Shown: piece after piece, positions 25,585 to 34,354 of the stretch
How the letters are laid out: each line of letters starts with the position of its first letter
Numbering within the stretch: the stretch's first letter is position 1
Assembly: GCF_000428145.1 (NCBI RefSeq)
Contig: NZ_ATZJ01000011.1
Coordinates: 1-64,000, forward strand
Length of the DNA: 64,000 bases
Direction: 5' to 3'
Source of the DNA: Chitinilyticum litopenaei DSM 21440
GTDB lineage: Bacteria; Pseudomonadota; Gammaproteobacteria; Burkholderiales; Chitinibacteraceae
Translations under genes and position numbers: made by a program
The notes under the pieces: generated by a model
What the model was told of the DNA's origin: nothing
The model's input: only the letters and a program-made list of their open reading frames with translations
Databases searched by the model: none

Positions 25585-26151
25585 ATGAAGCCCAGCGCCA
25601 TGATCACCGAACCGCCTTATGCCGAGTACATCCGTTCGCGGATTCGCACCGTGCCGGACTGGCCCTTGCCCGGCGTGCAGTTTCGTGACATCACGCCGCT
25701 CTTGCAGGACAAGAAAACCTTCCGGGTACTGGTGGATATCTTTGTCCACCGCTACATGGATCAGCAGCTCGATCTGGTGGCCGGTGTCGACGCGCGCGGC
25801 TTCATCCTGGGCGCCGTGGTGGCCTACGAGCTGAACCTGGGTTTTGTGCCGGTGCGCAAAAAGGGCAAGCTGCCCTTCAGCACCGTTGCCGAAGAATACG
25901 AGCTGGAATACGGCTCGGCGACGGTTGAGCTGCACAGCGACGCCTGCCGGCCCGGCCAGCGCGTGCTGCTGATCGATGACCTGGTCGCTACTGGCGGCAC
26001 GATGATCGCCGCCGCGAAGCTCTTGCAGCGCATCGGTGCCGAGGTGGTCGAGGCCGCCGCCATTGTCGATCTGCCCGAACTGGGCGGCTCCCGGCTGGTG
26101 CGCGAGCAGGGCATCGAACTCTTTACCGTCTGCGATTTTGCCGGTCACTGA
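25585..26151 (+). CDS. apt: Adenine phosphoribosyltransferase
   Basis: 188-residue type I phosphoribosyltransferase. The PRPP loop VLLIDDLVATGGTM is near residue 130, and the Apt-specific region AGVDARGFILG and PGVQFRDITPLL is present. It converts adenine and PRPP to AMP in the cytoplasm. It follows the permease by 85 bases and probably shares its transcript. ATG 25585 is used; ATG 25600 (MITEPPY) is an alternative. Confidence 0.93.
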   Translation: MKPSAMITEPPYAEYIRSRIRTVPDWPLPGVQFRDITPLLQDKKTFRVLVDIFVHRYMDQQLDLVAGVDARGFILGAVVAYELNLGFVPVRKKGKLPFSTVAEEYELEYGSATVELHSDACRPGQRVLLIDDLVATGGTMIAAAKLLQRIGAEVVEAAAIVDLPELGGSRLVREQGIELFTVCDFAGH

Positions 26152-26242
26152 GCATTTTCTGCGGGTTCTGGCCAGGCGCTGGCGCTCCCGACTGTTGCAA
26201 CATCTGTAAAAACACTTATACCGTCCACGAAAGGATATGGCC

Positions 26243-26797
26243 ATGACCATGGAATTGCCCGAAGCCCGCACCATTCTCGATAACGCCGACTGCCTGCACG
26301 ATGAAGCCGAAGTGCTGGCCGCGCTCGATGCGATGGGCCGTGCCATGACCGAGCGCCTGGCCGACCGCAACCCCATCGTTTACACGGTGCTCAATGGCGG
26401 GCTGATTGTCGCCGGCCATTTGCTGCCGCGCCTGCGCTTTCCGCTGGAAATGTCCTATCTGCATGCCACGCGCTATCGCAAGGAAACCAGCGGCGGCGTG
26501 CTCGACTGGAAGGTCAAGCCGCGCGAAGACATGAAGGGCCGCAGCGTGGTCATCGTCGACGACATCCTCGACGAGGGTCACACGCTGGCCGCCATCATTG
26601 AATACTGCCAGCAGCAGGGCGCAGCGGAAGTCCTGGTGGCCGTGCTGATCGACAAGAAGCACGACCGCAAGGCCGAGGGCGTGCAGGCCGATTTCGTCGG
26701 CATGCAGGTCGAAGACCGCTTCCTGTTCGGCTGCGGCATGGATTACCAGGGCTACTGGCGCAACACGCTGGCCATCTACGCGGTGAAGGGCTTGTAA
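26243..26797 (+). CDS. hpt: Hypoxanthine-guanine phosphoribosyltransferase
   Basis: 184 residues with the PRPP loop VVIVDDILDEGHTL and the metal/base region YTVLNGGLIVAGHLLPRL. It makes IMP and GMP from hypoxanthine and guanine. AAGGA at 26231-26235 is well spaced for ATG 26243 and too close for the ATG at 26237, so the later start is preferred. It is third in the purine salvage row. Confidence 0.88.
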   Translation: MTMELPEARTILDNADCLHDEAEVLAALDAMGRAMTERLADRNPIVYTVLNGGLIVAGHLLPRLRFPLEMSYLHATRYRKETSGGVLDWKVKPREDMKGRSVVIVDDILDEGHTLAAIIEYCQQQGAAEVLVAVLIDKKHDRKAEGVQADFVGMQVEDRFLFGCGMDYQGYWRNTLAIYAVKGL

Positions 26798-27000
26798 ACT
26801 ACGCTGCTCGCGCTTGCCGCAGATCAGCAAAGCGTGAATTGTGCCTCGCCAGAGCGGGAGCCAGGGCGTAGTCTGCCAATGAACACAGCCACCTTGCGAC
26901 GTTCGCCGGTGGCTGTTGTCACGTCTGGCTGCCGAAAACCATGCATTGCCATGTATTGCTCTGCAGCCAATCATCCATAAAGGCTGTAGAGGAATACCCC
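26798..27000 (+). other. Structured-looking leader between hpt and guaC
   Basis: The 203-base gap contains paired arms actacgc (26798-26804) and gcgtagt (26866-26872) enclosing about 60 bases, then a strong hairpin agccacc / ggtggct around 26889-26917. No T-run follows and no known riboswitch motif is recognised. It could be a 5' leader of guaC. Confidence 0.35.
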
Positions 27001-28041
27001 ATGCATATCGAGCAGGAAATCAGGTTGGACTTCAAGGATGTGCTGATCCGCCCCAAGCGCAGCACGCTGGGCTCGCGCAGTGAGGTCGACATCCGCCGCG
27101 AATACGTGTTTGTGCACTCCGGCAAGCAGTATCAGGGCATCCCGCTGATCGCCGCCAATATGGATACCGTGGGTACCATGGCCATGGCGCGCGCCTTGGC
27201 CGATCAGCAACTGTCGGTGGCGCTGCACAAGCACTATCCGGCTGACGAACTGGTGGCGTTCTTCGGCGGCTTGCCGGTCAAGAGCAATGCCTTCTACAGC
27301 ATGGGCATCGGTGCGGCGGACTATGCCAAATTCCAGGACGTGATGGCGCGCGCGCCCGGCGCCGTCGAATACGTGTGCATCGACGTCGCCAACGGCTATT
27401 CCGAGCAGTTTGTCGCCTTCGTGAAGAAGGTGCGCGCGGCGTATCCGCAGCTCGTCATCATGGCCGGCAATGTGGTGACGGGTGACATGACCGAAGAGCT
27501 GATTCTCGCCGGCGTCGACATCGTGAAAGTGGGCATCGGCCCCGGCAGCGTGTGCACCACGCGCAAGATGACCGGCGTCGGCTATCCGCAATTGTCGGCC
27601 ATCATCGAATGCGCCGACGCCGCGCACGGCCTCGGCGGCCTGATCTGCGCCGACGGCGGCTGCACGGTGCCGGGCGACCTGGCCAAGGCCTTCGGCGGCG
27701 GCGCGGATTTCGTGATGCTGGGCGGCATGCTCGCCGGCCACGATGAAACCGAAGGTGAGCTGGTCGAAATCGATGGCGAGCGTTTCAAGCGCTTCTACGG
27801 CATGTCCAGCCGTGTGGCGATGGAAAAATACGCCGGCGGCGTCGCCGAGTACCGGGCCAGTGAAGGCAAGGAAGTGCTGATTCCCTACTGTGGCCCGGTT
27901 GCCAATACCCTGCAGGACCTGCTTGGTGGCATCCGCTCCGCCTGCACCTACGTCGGCGCCCGCCACCTGAAGGAATTGTCCAAGCGCACCACCTTCATCC
28001 GCGTCAGCCAGCAGATCAATGAGGTGTTTGGCAGAAGCTGA
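27001..28041 (+). CDS. guaC: GMP reductase
   Basis: 346 residues of the IMPDH/GMPR TIM-barrel family without CBS domains. The N-terminus LDFKDVLIRPKRSTLGSRSEV is GMPR type, and the catalytic loop GPGSVCTTRKMTGVGYPQ holds the active cysteine (about C185). It reduces GMP to IMP with NADPH, linking guanine salvage back to adenine nucleotides. The start is ATG 27001 with AGAGGA upstream; an in-frame extension to 26941 looks non-coding. Confidence 0.93.
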   Translation: MHIEQEIRLDFKDVLIRPKRSTLGSRSEVDIRREYVFVHSGKQYQGIPLIAANMDTVGTMAMARALADQQLSVALHKHYPADELVAFFGGLPVKSNAFYSMGIGAADYAKFQDVMARAPGAVEYVCIDVANGYSEQFVAFVKKVRAAYPQLVIMAGNVVTGDMTEELILAGVDIVKVGIGPGSVCTTRKMTGVGYPQLSAIIECADAAHGLGGLICADGGCTVPGDLAKAFGGGADFVMLGGMLAGHDETEGELVEIDGERFKRFYGMSSRVAMEKYAGGVAEYRASEGKEVLIPYCGPVANTLQDLLGGIRSACTYVGARHLKELSKRTTFIRVSQQINEVFGRS

Positions 28042-28233
28042 GGCAGGTGTGCATATACAGTTGTTGGTATATGGCTTTTGCCATTTCTGGTAAAGGGCTT
28101 TGGTTGTATACCCTGTGATTTGATGTGGTGGCCCGGTGTTTTGGCAAGCCGGGCACTACCGGAATGGCGGCGGGTTTTCTGCAGACCCTTGCCATCGGCT
28201 ATGCTGTAAGCCAAGCCCGCCGGAGTAGCCGCC

Positions 28234-29871
28234 ATGTCCGATCCCCTTGTTCGCCATTTCCGCCAGATCCTGATCTGGCCGCTGCAGCTGATGCCGCTGG
28301 CGCATGGGCAGATGGGGCGGCAGTGGGAGCTGATGCAGCAGGCGGTGAGCAAAAGCGCTTCGCCATGGGAGGCGCGCAGCACCGAATTCGATTGCCCGCC
28401 CGAGGAGTTCCAGGAGCGGCATTACCGCGAGTTCGTCACCTTTCTGCCCTATGTGCAGCGCTTTCTGTATGGCGAGGGGATTACCGAGGTGGCCGATGCG
28501 GCATCCTGGGGACGCTCGCCGATGCACGTGTTTCGCCGCACCGACATCAGGACGGTGCGCATGAGCTACAAGGATGGCGCGCGGGCTGATTTTCGCGTGG
28601 CGCACATCGATCTGTATTTCTTCTTCGACATCGATGTGGCGATTCTGGCCTTCGAGATCATGGCTGACGATCTGCCCATGCGGCGGGTGCAGGACACCAT
28701 GTTCCGTCTGGGGCGGGCCTTTCCGGCGCAGTGGGATGAGGAGGAGCACGCCACCAATTGTCCGACACGCGTCGAGTGGCTGGGGGCGGATGGCGCGGTG
28801 CTGTGCGAATCGGATTATGAAGACCGCAAGGCTTTTCTCGCGCATGTGGGTGAATTCCGTTCGACGCGCATGGCGGCGCACTGGGATTTCCTGCTGCACC
28901 CGCTGGTGCCGCATCACTCGGATGAAGAGGGGGCGATCCGCTACCGGCAGCTGGAATATCACCGCATGCCGCTGATGGCCTATCTGTCGTTTGACGATCC
29001 CTTTGCCTTGCGTGAAGAAGATTTCTACCGGCTCGGCATGGTGACCAAGCCGGGCGATGGCGATGCGCTGCCGTATTCACCGAGGGTGTTCGAGGAATTC
29101 GAGCGCAACTGCTGTTACGACCGCTTCTGGGTGCCCGAGCGCCGGCATCCCGCCACCTCGACGCGCATGATGTGCAATGGCCACGCCTTCGTGCTGGTCG
29201 GCATGCACGGCAATGCGTTTTTCTCCGACCCGCGTACCGGTGCGCTGGGACAGTTCCGTCACCAGCATTTCCTGCTGACGATGGTGGCGCATTTTCACAA
29301 GGCCTCGCTGCTGCTGTTTCGTGACCGCCTGGCGGTGGCGATGTCGCAGCTCAATATTCGCAACGACATTTCGGTGCGGCTCTTCAAGCGCGAAATCCGC
29401 CAGTGTCTGGAAGGCTTTCTGCGCTTCAACCAGCGTTACTGGTTTCGCGAAGTCTCCAATCAGGTGCTGACCGACCAGCTCTTCCAGATGCTGCGCCGGC
29501 ATCTGGACACCGAAAGCCTGTTTACCGATGTGCGCGAATCGGTGCACGGCATGAACCAGTATCTGGAGAACGACGATCTGCGCCGCCAGGCCGATACCGT
29601 CGTGCGCCTGACCGTGGTCACGATCCTGGGGATGATCGGCACGACGGTCACGGGCTTTCTGGGCATGAATCTTTTCGATTACGCCGGCCAGAGCCCAGGG
29701 GCCAAGCTGGGCATTTTCCTGCTGGCGTTGCTGCCGGTGTTTCTGCTGACGCTGCTGACGGTGGTGAAATCCCGCCAGCTGTCCGAATTTCTCGACGGCG
29801 TCGCCGATCAGCGCCTGCGCTGGCCGGCCAAGCTGCAGCTGCTGGGCCGGGTGTTTCGGCGCAAGAAATGA
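28234..29871 (+). CDS. CorA-like divalent cation transporter (545 aa)
   Basis: Large N-terminal cytoplasmic domain, then two C-terminal membrane helices. The first ends in the pore signature GMN (GTTVTGFLGMNLFDYAG), followed by a helix (LGIFLLALLPVFLLTLLTVV) and a basic tail (RVFRRKK). GMN defines CorA-type Mg2+/Co2+/Ni2+ channels. The cytoplasmic domain is longer than in classical CorA (about 320 aa total), and its N-terminal half is not obviously CorA-like, so the ion and regulation are uncertain. Confidence 0.8.
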   Translation: MSDPLVRHFRQILIWPLQLMPLAHGQMGRQWELMQQAVSKSASPWEARSTEFDCPPEEFQERHYREFVTFLPYVQRFLYGEGITEVADAASWGRSPMHVFRRTDIRTVRMSYKDGARADFRVAHIDLYFFFDIDVAILAFEIMADDLPMRRVQDTMFRLGRAFPAQWDEEEHATNCPTRVEWLGADGAVLCESDYEDRKAFLAHVGEFRSTRMAAHWDFLLHPLVPHHSDEEGAIRYRQLEYHRMPLMAYLSFDDPFALREEDFYRLGMVTKPGDGDALPYSPRVFEEFERNCCYDRFWVPERRHPATSTRMMCNGHAFVLVGMHGNAFFSDPRTGALGQFRHQHFLLTMVAHFHKASLLLFRDRLAVAMSQLNIRNDISVRLFKREIRQCLEGFLRFNQRYWFREVSNQVLTDQLFQMLRRHLDTESLFTDVRESVHGMNQYLENDDLRRQADTVVRLTVVTILGMIGTTVTGFLGMNLFDYAGQSPGAKLGIFLLALLPVFLLTLLTVVKSRQLSEFLDGVADQRLRWPAKLQLLGRVFRRKK

Positions 29872-29903
29872 TGGCCGGCTGCTTGCGCGCGGCCAGCGAT
29901 CAC

Positions 29904-30386
29904 TTAGCTCAGGTATTCACAGCCAACCAGATTCCAGCTGGGGTATTGCCCCAGTCCGGTTGCTGCCAGCATCTGGATGACACCGTCCTTTTTCGACAGG
30001 ACGCGTGTGGCGTAAAAGCTGGCCGGGCCATTGCGCTCGATTTCCAGTTCCAGCCTGTCGCTCCAGTGCCCGAAATCCTTGTCCAGCACGGCATACAGGC
30101 CGATCGAGGTCAAGGCGATATGCTGGGTCTTTTGTCCGAACACCGTAATGGGCTTGTTGAGGCGATATTCATAAGCCATCGGGTTTTTGCTGGGCAGTTT
30201 TTTCCAGCCTGCGCGCTTCAGCTCCGCATCCGAAGAGGGCAGGGCGTACATGGCTGCGCTGTATTCCCGGAAGGATTTCTTGCATTCGATCAGCGATGGC
30301 AGCTGATCGGCTGTCAGTAGTGAGTCGGCAGCTCCAGCGGTCAGCGAGGTGGTGGCCAGCAGCATGGCAGTTATTACAATTTTCAT
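29904..30386 (-). CDS. Secreted protein, unknown (160 aa)
   Basis: It starts MKIVITAMLLATTSLTAGAADS, a clear Sec signal peptide with cleavage after AGA or GAA. The mature part of about 140 residues is mixed alpha/beta with two Cys (C35-type in IECKKSF and one near the end in VGCEYLS) that could form a disulfide in the periplasm. No family recognised. It is divergent from glyA. Confidence 0.7.
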   Translation of the reverse strand: MKIVITAMLLATTSLTAGAADSLLTADQLPSLIECKKSFREYSAAMYALPSSDAELKRAGWKKLPSKNPMAYEYRLNKPITVFGQKTQHIALTSIGLYAVLDKDFGHWSDRLELEIERNGPASFYATRVLSKKDGVIQMLAATGLGQYPSWNLVGCEYLS

Positions 30387-30552
30387 TGTTTTTGCTTACT
30401 TATTTGAAATAATTGCGGATTATCGCACGGGATTCGCTGCGCGTGCAGCCCGTGAAGTGGCGTCATGCAGGCGTGAACGAAGCGAAACAAGAAATGTTCC
30501 TGCTCATGCTAGAATCCGGCTTTGATTTTTTTGACTGCGGACAAGCCCTGCC

Positions 30553-31800
30553 ATGTTCTCCAAATCTGTCACCATCGAAAAATACGATCCCGAACTCGCC
30601 GCCGCCATGGCAGGCGAAGTTGTTCGCCAGCACGAGCACATCGAGCTGATCGCTTCGGAAAACTACACCAGCCCGGCCGTCATGGAAGCACAAGGCTCCC
30701 AGCTGACCAACAAGTATGCCGAAGGCTACCCGGGCAAGCGTTTCTATGGTGGCTGTGAACACGTTGACGTGATCGAACAGCTGGCCATTGACCGCGTGAA
30801 GGCCCTGTTCGGCGCAGAGTATGCGAACGTGCAGCCGCATTCCGGCTCGCAAGCCAACCAGGCCGTGTACTTCTCGATCCTGAAGCCGGGCGACACCGTG
30901 ATGGGCATGAACCTGGGCCACGGCGGTCACCTGACCCACGGCTCGCCGGCCAACCTGTCGGGCAAGCTGTTCAATATCGTGGCTTACGGTCTGAACGAAA
31001 ACGAAGAAATCGATTACGACGACATGGAGCGCGTGGCGCTGGAAACGAAGCCGAAGCTGATCATCGGCGGTGCTTCCGCTTACGCCCTGCGTTTTGACTG
31101 GGCGCGCATGCGTGAAATCGCCGACAAGGTCGGTGCCTACTTCATGGTCGACATGGCGCACTATGCCGGCCTGATCGCCGCTGGTGTCTACCCGAACCCG
31201 GTACCGCACGCGCACTTCGTGACCTCGACCACCCACAAGACCCTGCGTGGTCCGCGTGGCGGCATCATTCTGGCCAAGGCCGAATTCGAGAAGTCGCTGA
31301 ACTCCAATGTGTTCCCGACCCTGCAGGGCGGCCCGCTGATGCACGTGATCGCCGGCAAGGCCGTCGCGTTCAAGGAAGCCGCGACCGAGGAATTCAAGGC
31401 TTACCAGAAGCAGGTGCTGCTGAACGCTTCCGCCATGGCCAAGACCCTGGCCGAGCGCGGTCTGCGCATCATTTCCGGCCGAACCGAAAGCCACGTGTTC
31501 CTGGTTGACCTGCGTCCCAAGGGCCTGACCGGCAAGGCGGCTGACGCGGCGCTGGGCAAGGCGCACATCACGGTCAACAAGAACGCCATCCCGAACGATC
31601 CGGAAAGCCCCTTCGTCACTTCGGGCATCCGCATCGGCGCTCCGGCGATCACCACCCGCGGCTTCAAGGAAGAGGAAGCCATCCAGGTGGCGCACCTGAT
31701 CGCCGATGTGCTGGAAAATCCGGAAGACGAAGCCAATCTGGCTGCGGTGGCCGAGAAGGTGAAGGCGCTGACCGCGCGTTTCCCGGTTTACGGCGCGTAA
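30553..31800 (+). CDS. glyA: Serine hydroxymethyltransferase
   Basis: 415 residues, full length. Conserved features: HIELIASENYTSPAVMEAQG, the NKYAEGYPGKRFYGG substrate loop, and the PLP-binding lysine K229 in TSTTHKTLRGPRGG. It interconverts serine and glycine with tetrahydrofolate, the main source of one-carbon units. Codon use is more uniform than in the neighbours, as expected for high expression. A strong terminator follows, so it is probably transcribed alone. Confidence 0.97.
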   Translation: MFSKSVTIEKYDPELAAAMAGEVVRQHEHIELIASENYTSPAVMEAQGSQLTNKYAEGYPGKRFYGGCEHVDVIEQLAIDRVKALFGAEYANVQPHSGSQANQAVYFSILKPGDTVMGMNLGHGGHLTHGSPANLSGKLFNIVAYGLNENEEIDYDDMERVALETKPKLIIGGASAYALRFDWARMREIADKVGAYFMVDMAHYAGLIAAGVYPNPVPHAHFVTSTTHKTLRGPRGGIILAKAEFEKSLNSNVFPTLQGGPLMHVIAGKAVAFKEAATEEFKAYQKQVLLNASAMAKTLAERGLRIISGRTESHVFLVDLRPKGLTGKAADAALGKAHITVNKNAIPNDPESPFVTSGIRIGAPAITTRGFKEEEAIQVAHLIADVLENPEDEANLAAVAEKVKALTARFPVYGA

Positions 31801-31829
31801 TTGCGGCCCGGCCATAGGCCGGCTGCGTG

Positions 31830-31860
31830 AAGGGTGAGCCTTGCGGCTCACCCTTTTGGT
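31830..31860 (+). terminator. Intrinsic terminator after glyA
   Basis: Stem aagggtgagcc / ggctcaccctt with a TTGC loop, then a T-rich stretch (ttggttttt). Confidence 0.85.
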
Positions 31861-31943
31861 TTTTCTGCGTTGCGCAGCTTGTGCAATGGCGGTACAAACC
31901 CCATCTGTTCTTTGATCGATCTTTGTCCGGGAGCGTCATCCCC

Positions 31944-32396
31944 ATGAAGTGCCCATTCTGCGGTTCGCCCGATACCCAGGTTGTCGATTCCCGCGTGTCC
32001 GAAGAGGGCGATGCGGTACGCCGTCGCCGCCGCTGCACGGTGTGCGACAAGCGCTTTACCACCTTCGAAACCGCCGAGGTGCGTCTGCCGCAGGTCGTCA
32101 AGCAGAACGGCCAGCGCGCGGAATTCGACCGCGACAAGATCCGTACCAGTTTCCAGCGGGCGCTGCACAAGCGCCCGGTGCCGACGCAACTCGTCGACGA
32201 GGCGATCGGCCGCATCATCCAGAAGGTGCTCTCGATTGGCGACCGCGAAATCCTCAGCCGTCAGATCGGCGAGATGGTCATCAGCGAGCTGGCCAAGCTC
32301 GACAAGGTCGCCTACATCCGCTTTGCCTCGGTCTACCGCTCCTTCTCCGACGTCGATGATTTCCGCGACGTGATTCGCGAAGTCAGCCGGGATTGA
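31944..32396 (+). CDS. nrdR: Transcriptional repressor NrdR
   Basis: 150 residues. N-terminal zinc ribbon CPFCGSPDTQV and CTVCDKRFTTFE, then an ATP-cone domain (VVKQNGQRAEFDRDKIRTS). It senses ATP/dATP and represses ribonucleotide reductase genes. ATG 31944 (MKCPFCGS) is the canonical start. It leads the riboflavin operon, with ribD beginning 5 bases later, an arrangement common in proteobacteria. Confidence 0.96.
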   Translation: MKCPFCGSPDTQVVDSRVSEEGDAVRRRRRCTVCDKRFTTFETAEVRLPQVVKQNGQRAEFDRDKIRTSFQRALHKRPVPTQLVDEAIGRIIQKVLSIGDREILSRQIGEMVISELAKLDKVAYIRFASVYRSFSDVDDFRDVIREVSRD

Positions 32397-32401
32397 TCCG
32401 G

Positions 32402-33544
32402 ATGCCGCTGCAACACACCGCCTTTACCGCGCAAGACCATGGGTATATGCAGCAAGCCCTTGCTCTTGCTGGGTTGGGGCTTTATACCACCACGCCTAAT
32501 CCGCGCGTGGGTTGCGTGATTGTCCGCGACGGCGTCGTCGTGGGCGAGGGCTGGCACGTGCGTGCCGGCGAAGCTCACGCCGAGGTACATGCCTTGCGTC
32601 AGGCGGGCGAAGCCGCGCGTGGCGCGACCGCCTATGTGACGCTGGAGCCCTGCAGCCACCATGGCCGCACGCCGCCGTGCGCCGATGCGCTGCTTGCCGC
32701 CGGCGTGAGCAGGGTGATCGCCGCCATGCAGGACCCGAATCCGCAGGTCGCCGGTCGCGGACTGGCGCGGCTGGCGGCAGCCGGCATCGCGGTGGCCAGT
32801 GGGTTGCTCGAAGCGCAGGCGCACGAACTCAATAGCGGCTTCATTTCGCGCATGACGCGCGGTCGTCCCTGGCTGCGGCTGAAGCTGGCCAGCAGCCTGG
32901 ACGGCAGAACGGCCTTGCCGAGCGGCGAATCGAAATGGATCACCGGCCCGGCCGCACGTGCCGATGTGCAACGCTGGCGCGCGCGTTCGTGCGCCATGCT
33001 GACCGGCATCGGCACCGTGCTGGCCGACGATCCGCAGCTGACCGTGCGCGACCTTGCTGACTGGTCTGGTCCGGTCGAGCGCCAGCCGCTGCGCGTGGTG
33101 CTCGACAGCGCGCTGCGCACACCGCCCGGTGCCGCGCTGTTCGCGACGCCGGGTGTCCTGATCGTCACGGTCAGTGGTGATGCAGCGCGGCAGCAGGCCT
33201 TGCGCGCCGCTGGCGCCGAGCTGCTGCATCTGCCCGCGGCCAGTGGTCGCATCGATGTGCCGGCACTGCTGGCCGAGCTGGGCGCGCGCGGCTGTAATGA
33301 GGTCACTGTCGAGGCCGGCGCCACGCTGGCCGGCAGTCTGCTGCGCGCGGGGCTGGTCGATGAATTGCTGCATTACCAGGCGCCGCTGCTGCTGGGCGAT
33401 CCGGCGCGCGGCCTGGCCGAGCTGTCGCTCGACTCGATGGTGCAGGCGCTGCGGCCACGGGTGGCCGAGCGGCGCATGCTCGGCGACGATCTGCGCACGC
33501 GCCTGCTGTTTACCGATCCCCTTACGCTGGAGACGCTGCGATGA
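32402..33544 (+). CDS. ribD: Bifunctional riboflavin deaminase/reductase RibD
   Basis: 380 residues. The N-terminal deaminase has the zinc motifs HAEVHAL and PCSHHGRTPPC; the C-terminal reductase has PWLRLKLASSLDGRTA and EAGATLAGSLL. It carries out the second and third steps of riboflavin synthesis. ATG 32402 is chosen; the TTG at 32393 overlaps the nrdR stop. The stop overlaps the next ORF (ATGA). Confidence 0.95.
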   Translation: MPLQHTAFTAQDHGYMQQALALAGLGLYTTTPNPRVGCVIVRDGVVVGEGWHVRAGEAHAEVHALRQAGEAARGATAYVTLEPCSHHGRTPPCADALLAAGVSRVIAAMQDPNPQVAGRGLARLAAAGIAVASGLLEAQAHELNSGFISRMTRGRPWLRLKLASSLDGRTALPSGESKWITGPAARADVQRWRARSCAMLTGIGTVLADDPQLTVRDLADWSGPVERQPLRVVLDSALRTPPGAALFATPGVLIVTVSGDAARQQALRAAGAELLHLPAASGRIDVPALLAELGARGCNEVTVEAGATLAGSLLRAGLVDELLHYQAPLLLGDPARGLAELSLDSMVQALRPRVAERRMLGDDLRTRLLFTDPLTLETLR

Positions 33545-33738
33545 GTGATGTGCAAACACCGCTGCCATGCCCCGACTGCGGCAAGCCGCTGGACGTGATG
33601 AAGGCCTGCGGGGCAACACAGTATTTTTGTCCGCACTGCAATGAACTGAAATCGGGCAAGCGTGTGCTGGCCCAGGCTGCCCTTACCCGGGGCCCGACAA
33701 GCGATGACAAGCCGGCTGATCCCGGCCAGGGAGATTGA
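33541..33738 (+). CDS. Small zinc-ribbon protein in the rib operon (65 aa)
   Basis: Two CxxC pairs, CPDCGKPL and CPHCNELKSG, about 18 residues apart, form a zinc ribbon, with an additional Cys (KACGATQYF). The rest is short and polar. It is coupled to ribD by ATGA overlap and lies 4 bases before ribE. No function is known to me; regulation or protein binding is possible. Confidence 0.75.
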   Translation: MSDVQTPLPCPDCGKPLDVMKACGATQYFCPHCNELKSGKRVLAQAALTRGPTSDDKPADPGQGD

Positions 33739-33742
33739 AACC

Positions 33743-34354
33743 ATGTTCACAGGAATCGTGCAGGCCGTTGGCCGCATTGCCGAAGTCAACCCTTTCCCCG
33801 GCGGCGTGCGCCTGACCGTGGCTGCACCGGATCTGGATCTGTCGGATGTGCAGCTGGGCGACAGCATCGCGCACAATGGCGCGTGCATGACGGTGATCGA
33901 GCTGTTCGCCGGCGGCTACCGCATTGATGTGTCCGACGAATCGCTGCGCTGCACGGTCGGCCTGGATCGCCAGGGGCAGCGCGTCAATCTGGAAAAGGCC
34001 ATGCGCCTGGGCGACATGCTTGGCGGCCACCTGGTTTCCGGCCATGTTGACGGTGTTGGTGAGGTCGTGAGCTTCGATGCGGTGGGCGAAAACCGCGAAC
34101 TGGTCGTGCGTGCGCCCAGAGAGCTGGCACGCTTTCTGGCAGTCAAGGGCTCGGTGGTCGTCAATGGCGTGTCGCTGACGACGAATTTCGTGCGTGACGT
34201 GGCGAACGGCTGCGAGTTTTCGATCAATCTGATTCCGCATACGCTGGCGGTGACGACACTGGGTGACATCCAGCCCGGCGACCGCGTGAACCTCGAAATC
34301 GACCTGATCGCCCGCTATGTCGAGCGCATGGTCAGCCTGGAGCAGACGGCATGA
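33743..34354 (+). CDS. ribE: Riboflavin synthase alpha chain
   Basis: 203 residues with the internal duplication typical of the family: MFTGIVQAVGRI in the first half and HLVSGHVDGVGEV in the second, plus DSIAHNGACMTV and GVSLTTN. It dismutates two lumazines to riboflavin. The start is ATG 33743 after GGGAGA. ATGA overlap with the next gene. Confidence 0.95.
   Translation: MFTGIVQAVGRIAEVNPFPGGVRLTVAAPDLDLSDVQLGDSIAHNGACMTVIELFAGGYRIDVSDESLRCTVGLDRQGQRVNLEKAMRLGDMLGGHLVSGHVDGVGEVVSFDAVGENRELVVRAPRELARFLAVKGSVVVNGVSLTTNFVRDVANGCEFSINLIPHTLAVTTLGDIQPGDRVNLEIDLIARYVERMVSLEQTA

Noticed and set aside
23559..25607. 682-residue minus-strand open frame
   Set aside because: Antisense to the TMEM165 and AzgA genes; composition (many HH, QR, GG) is typical of shadow frames.
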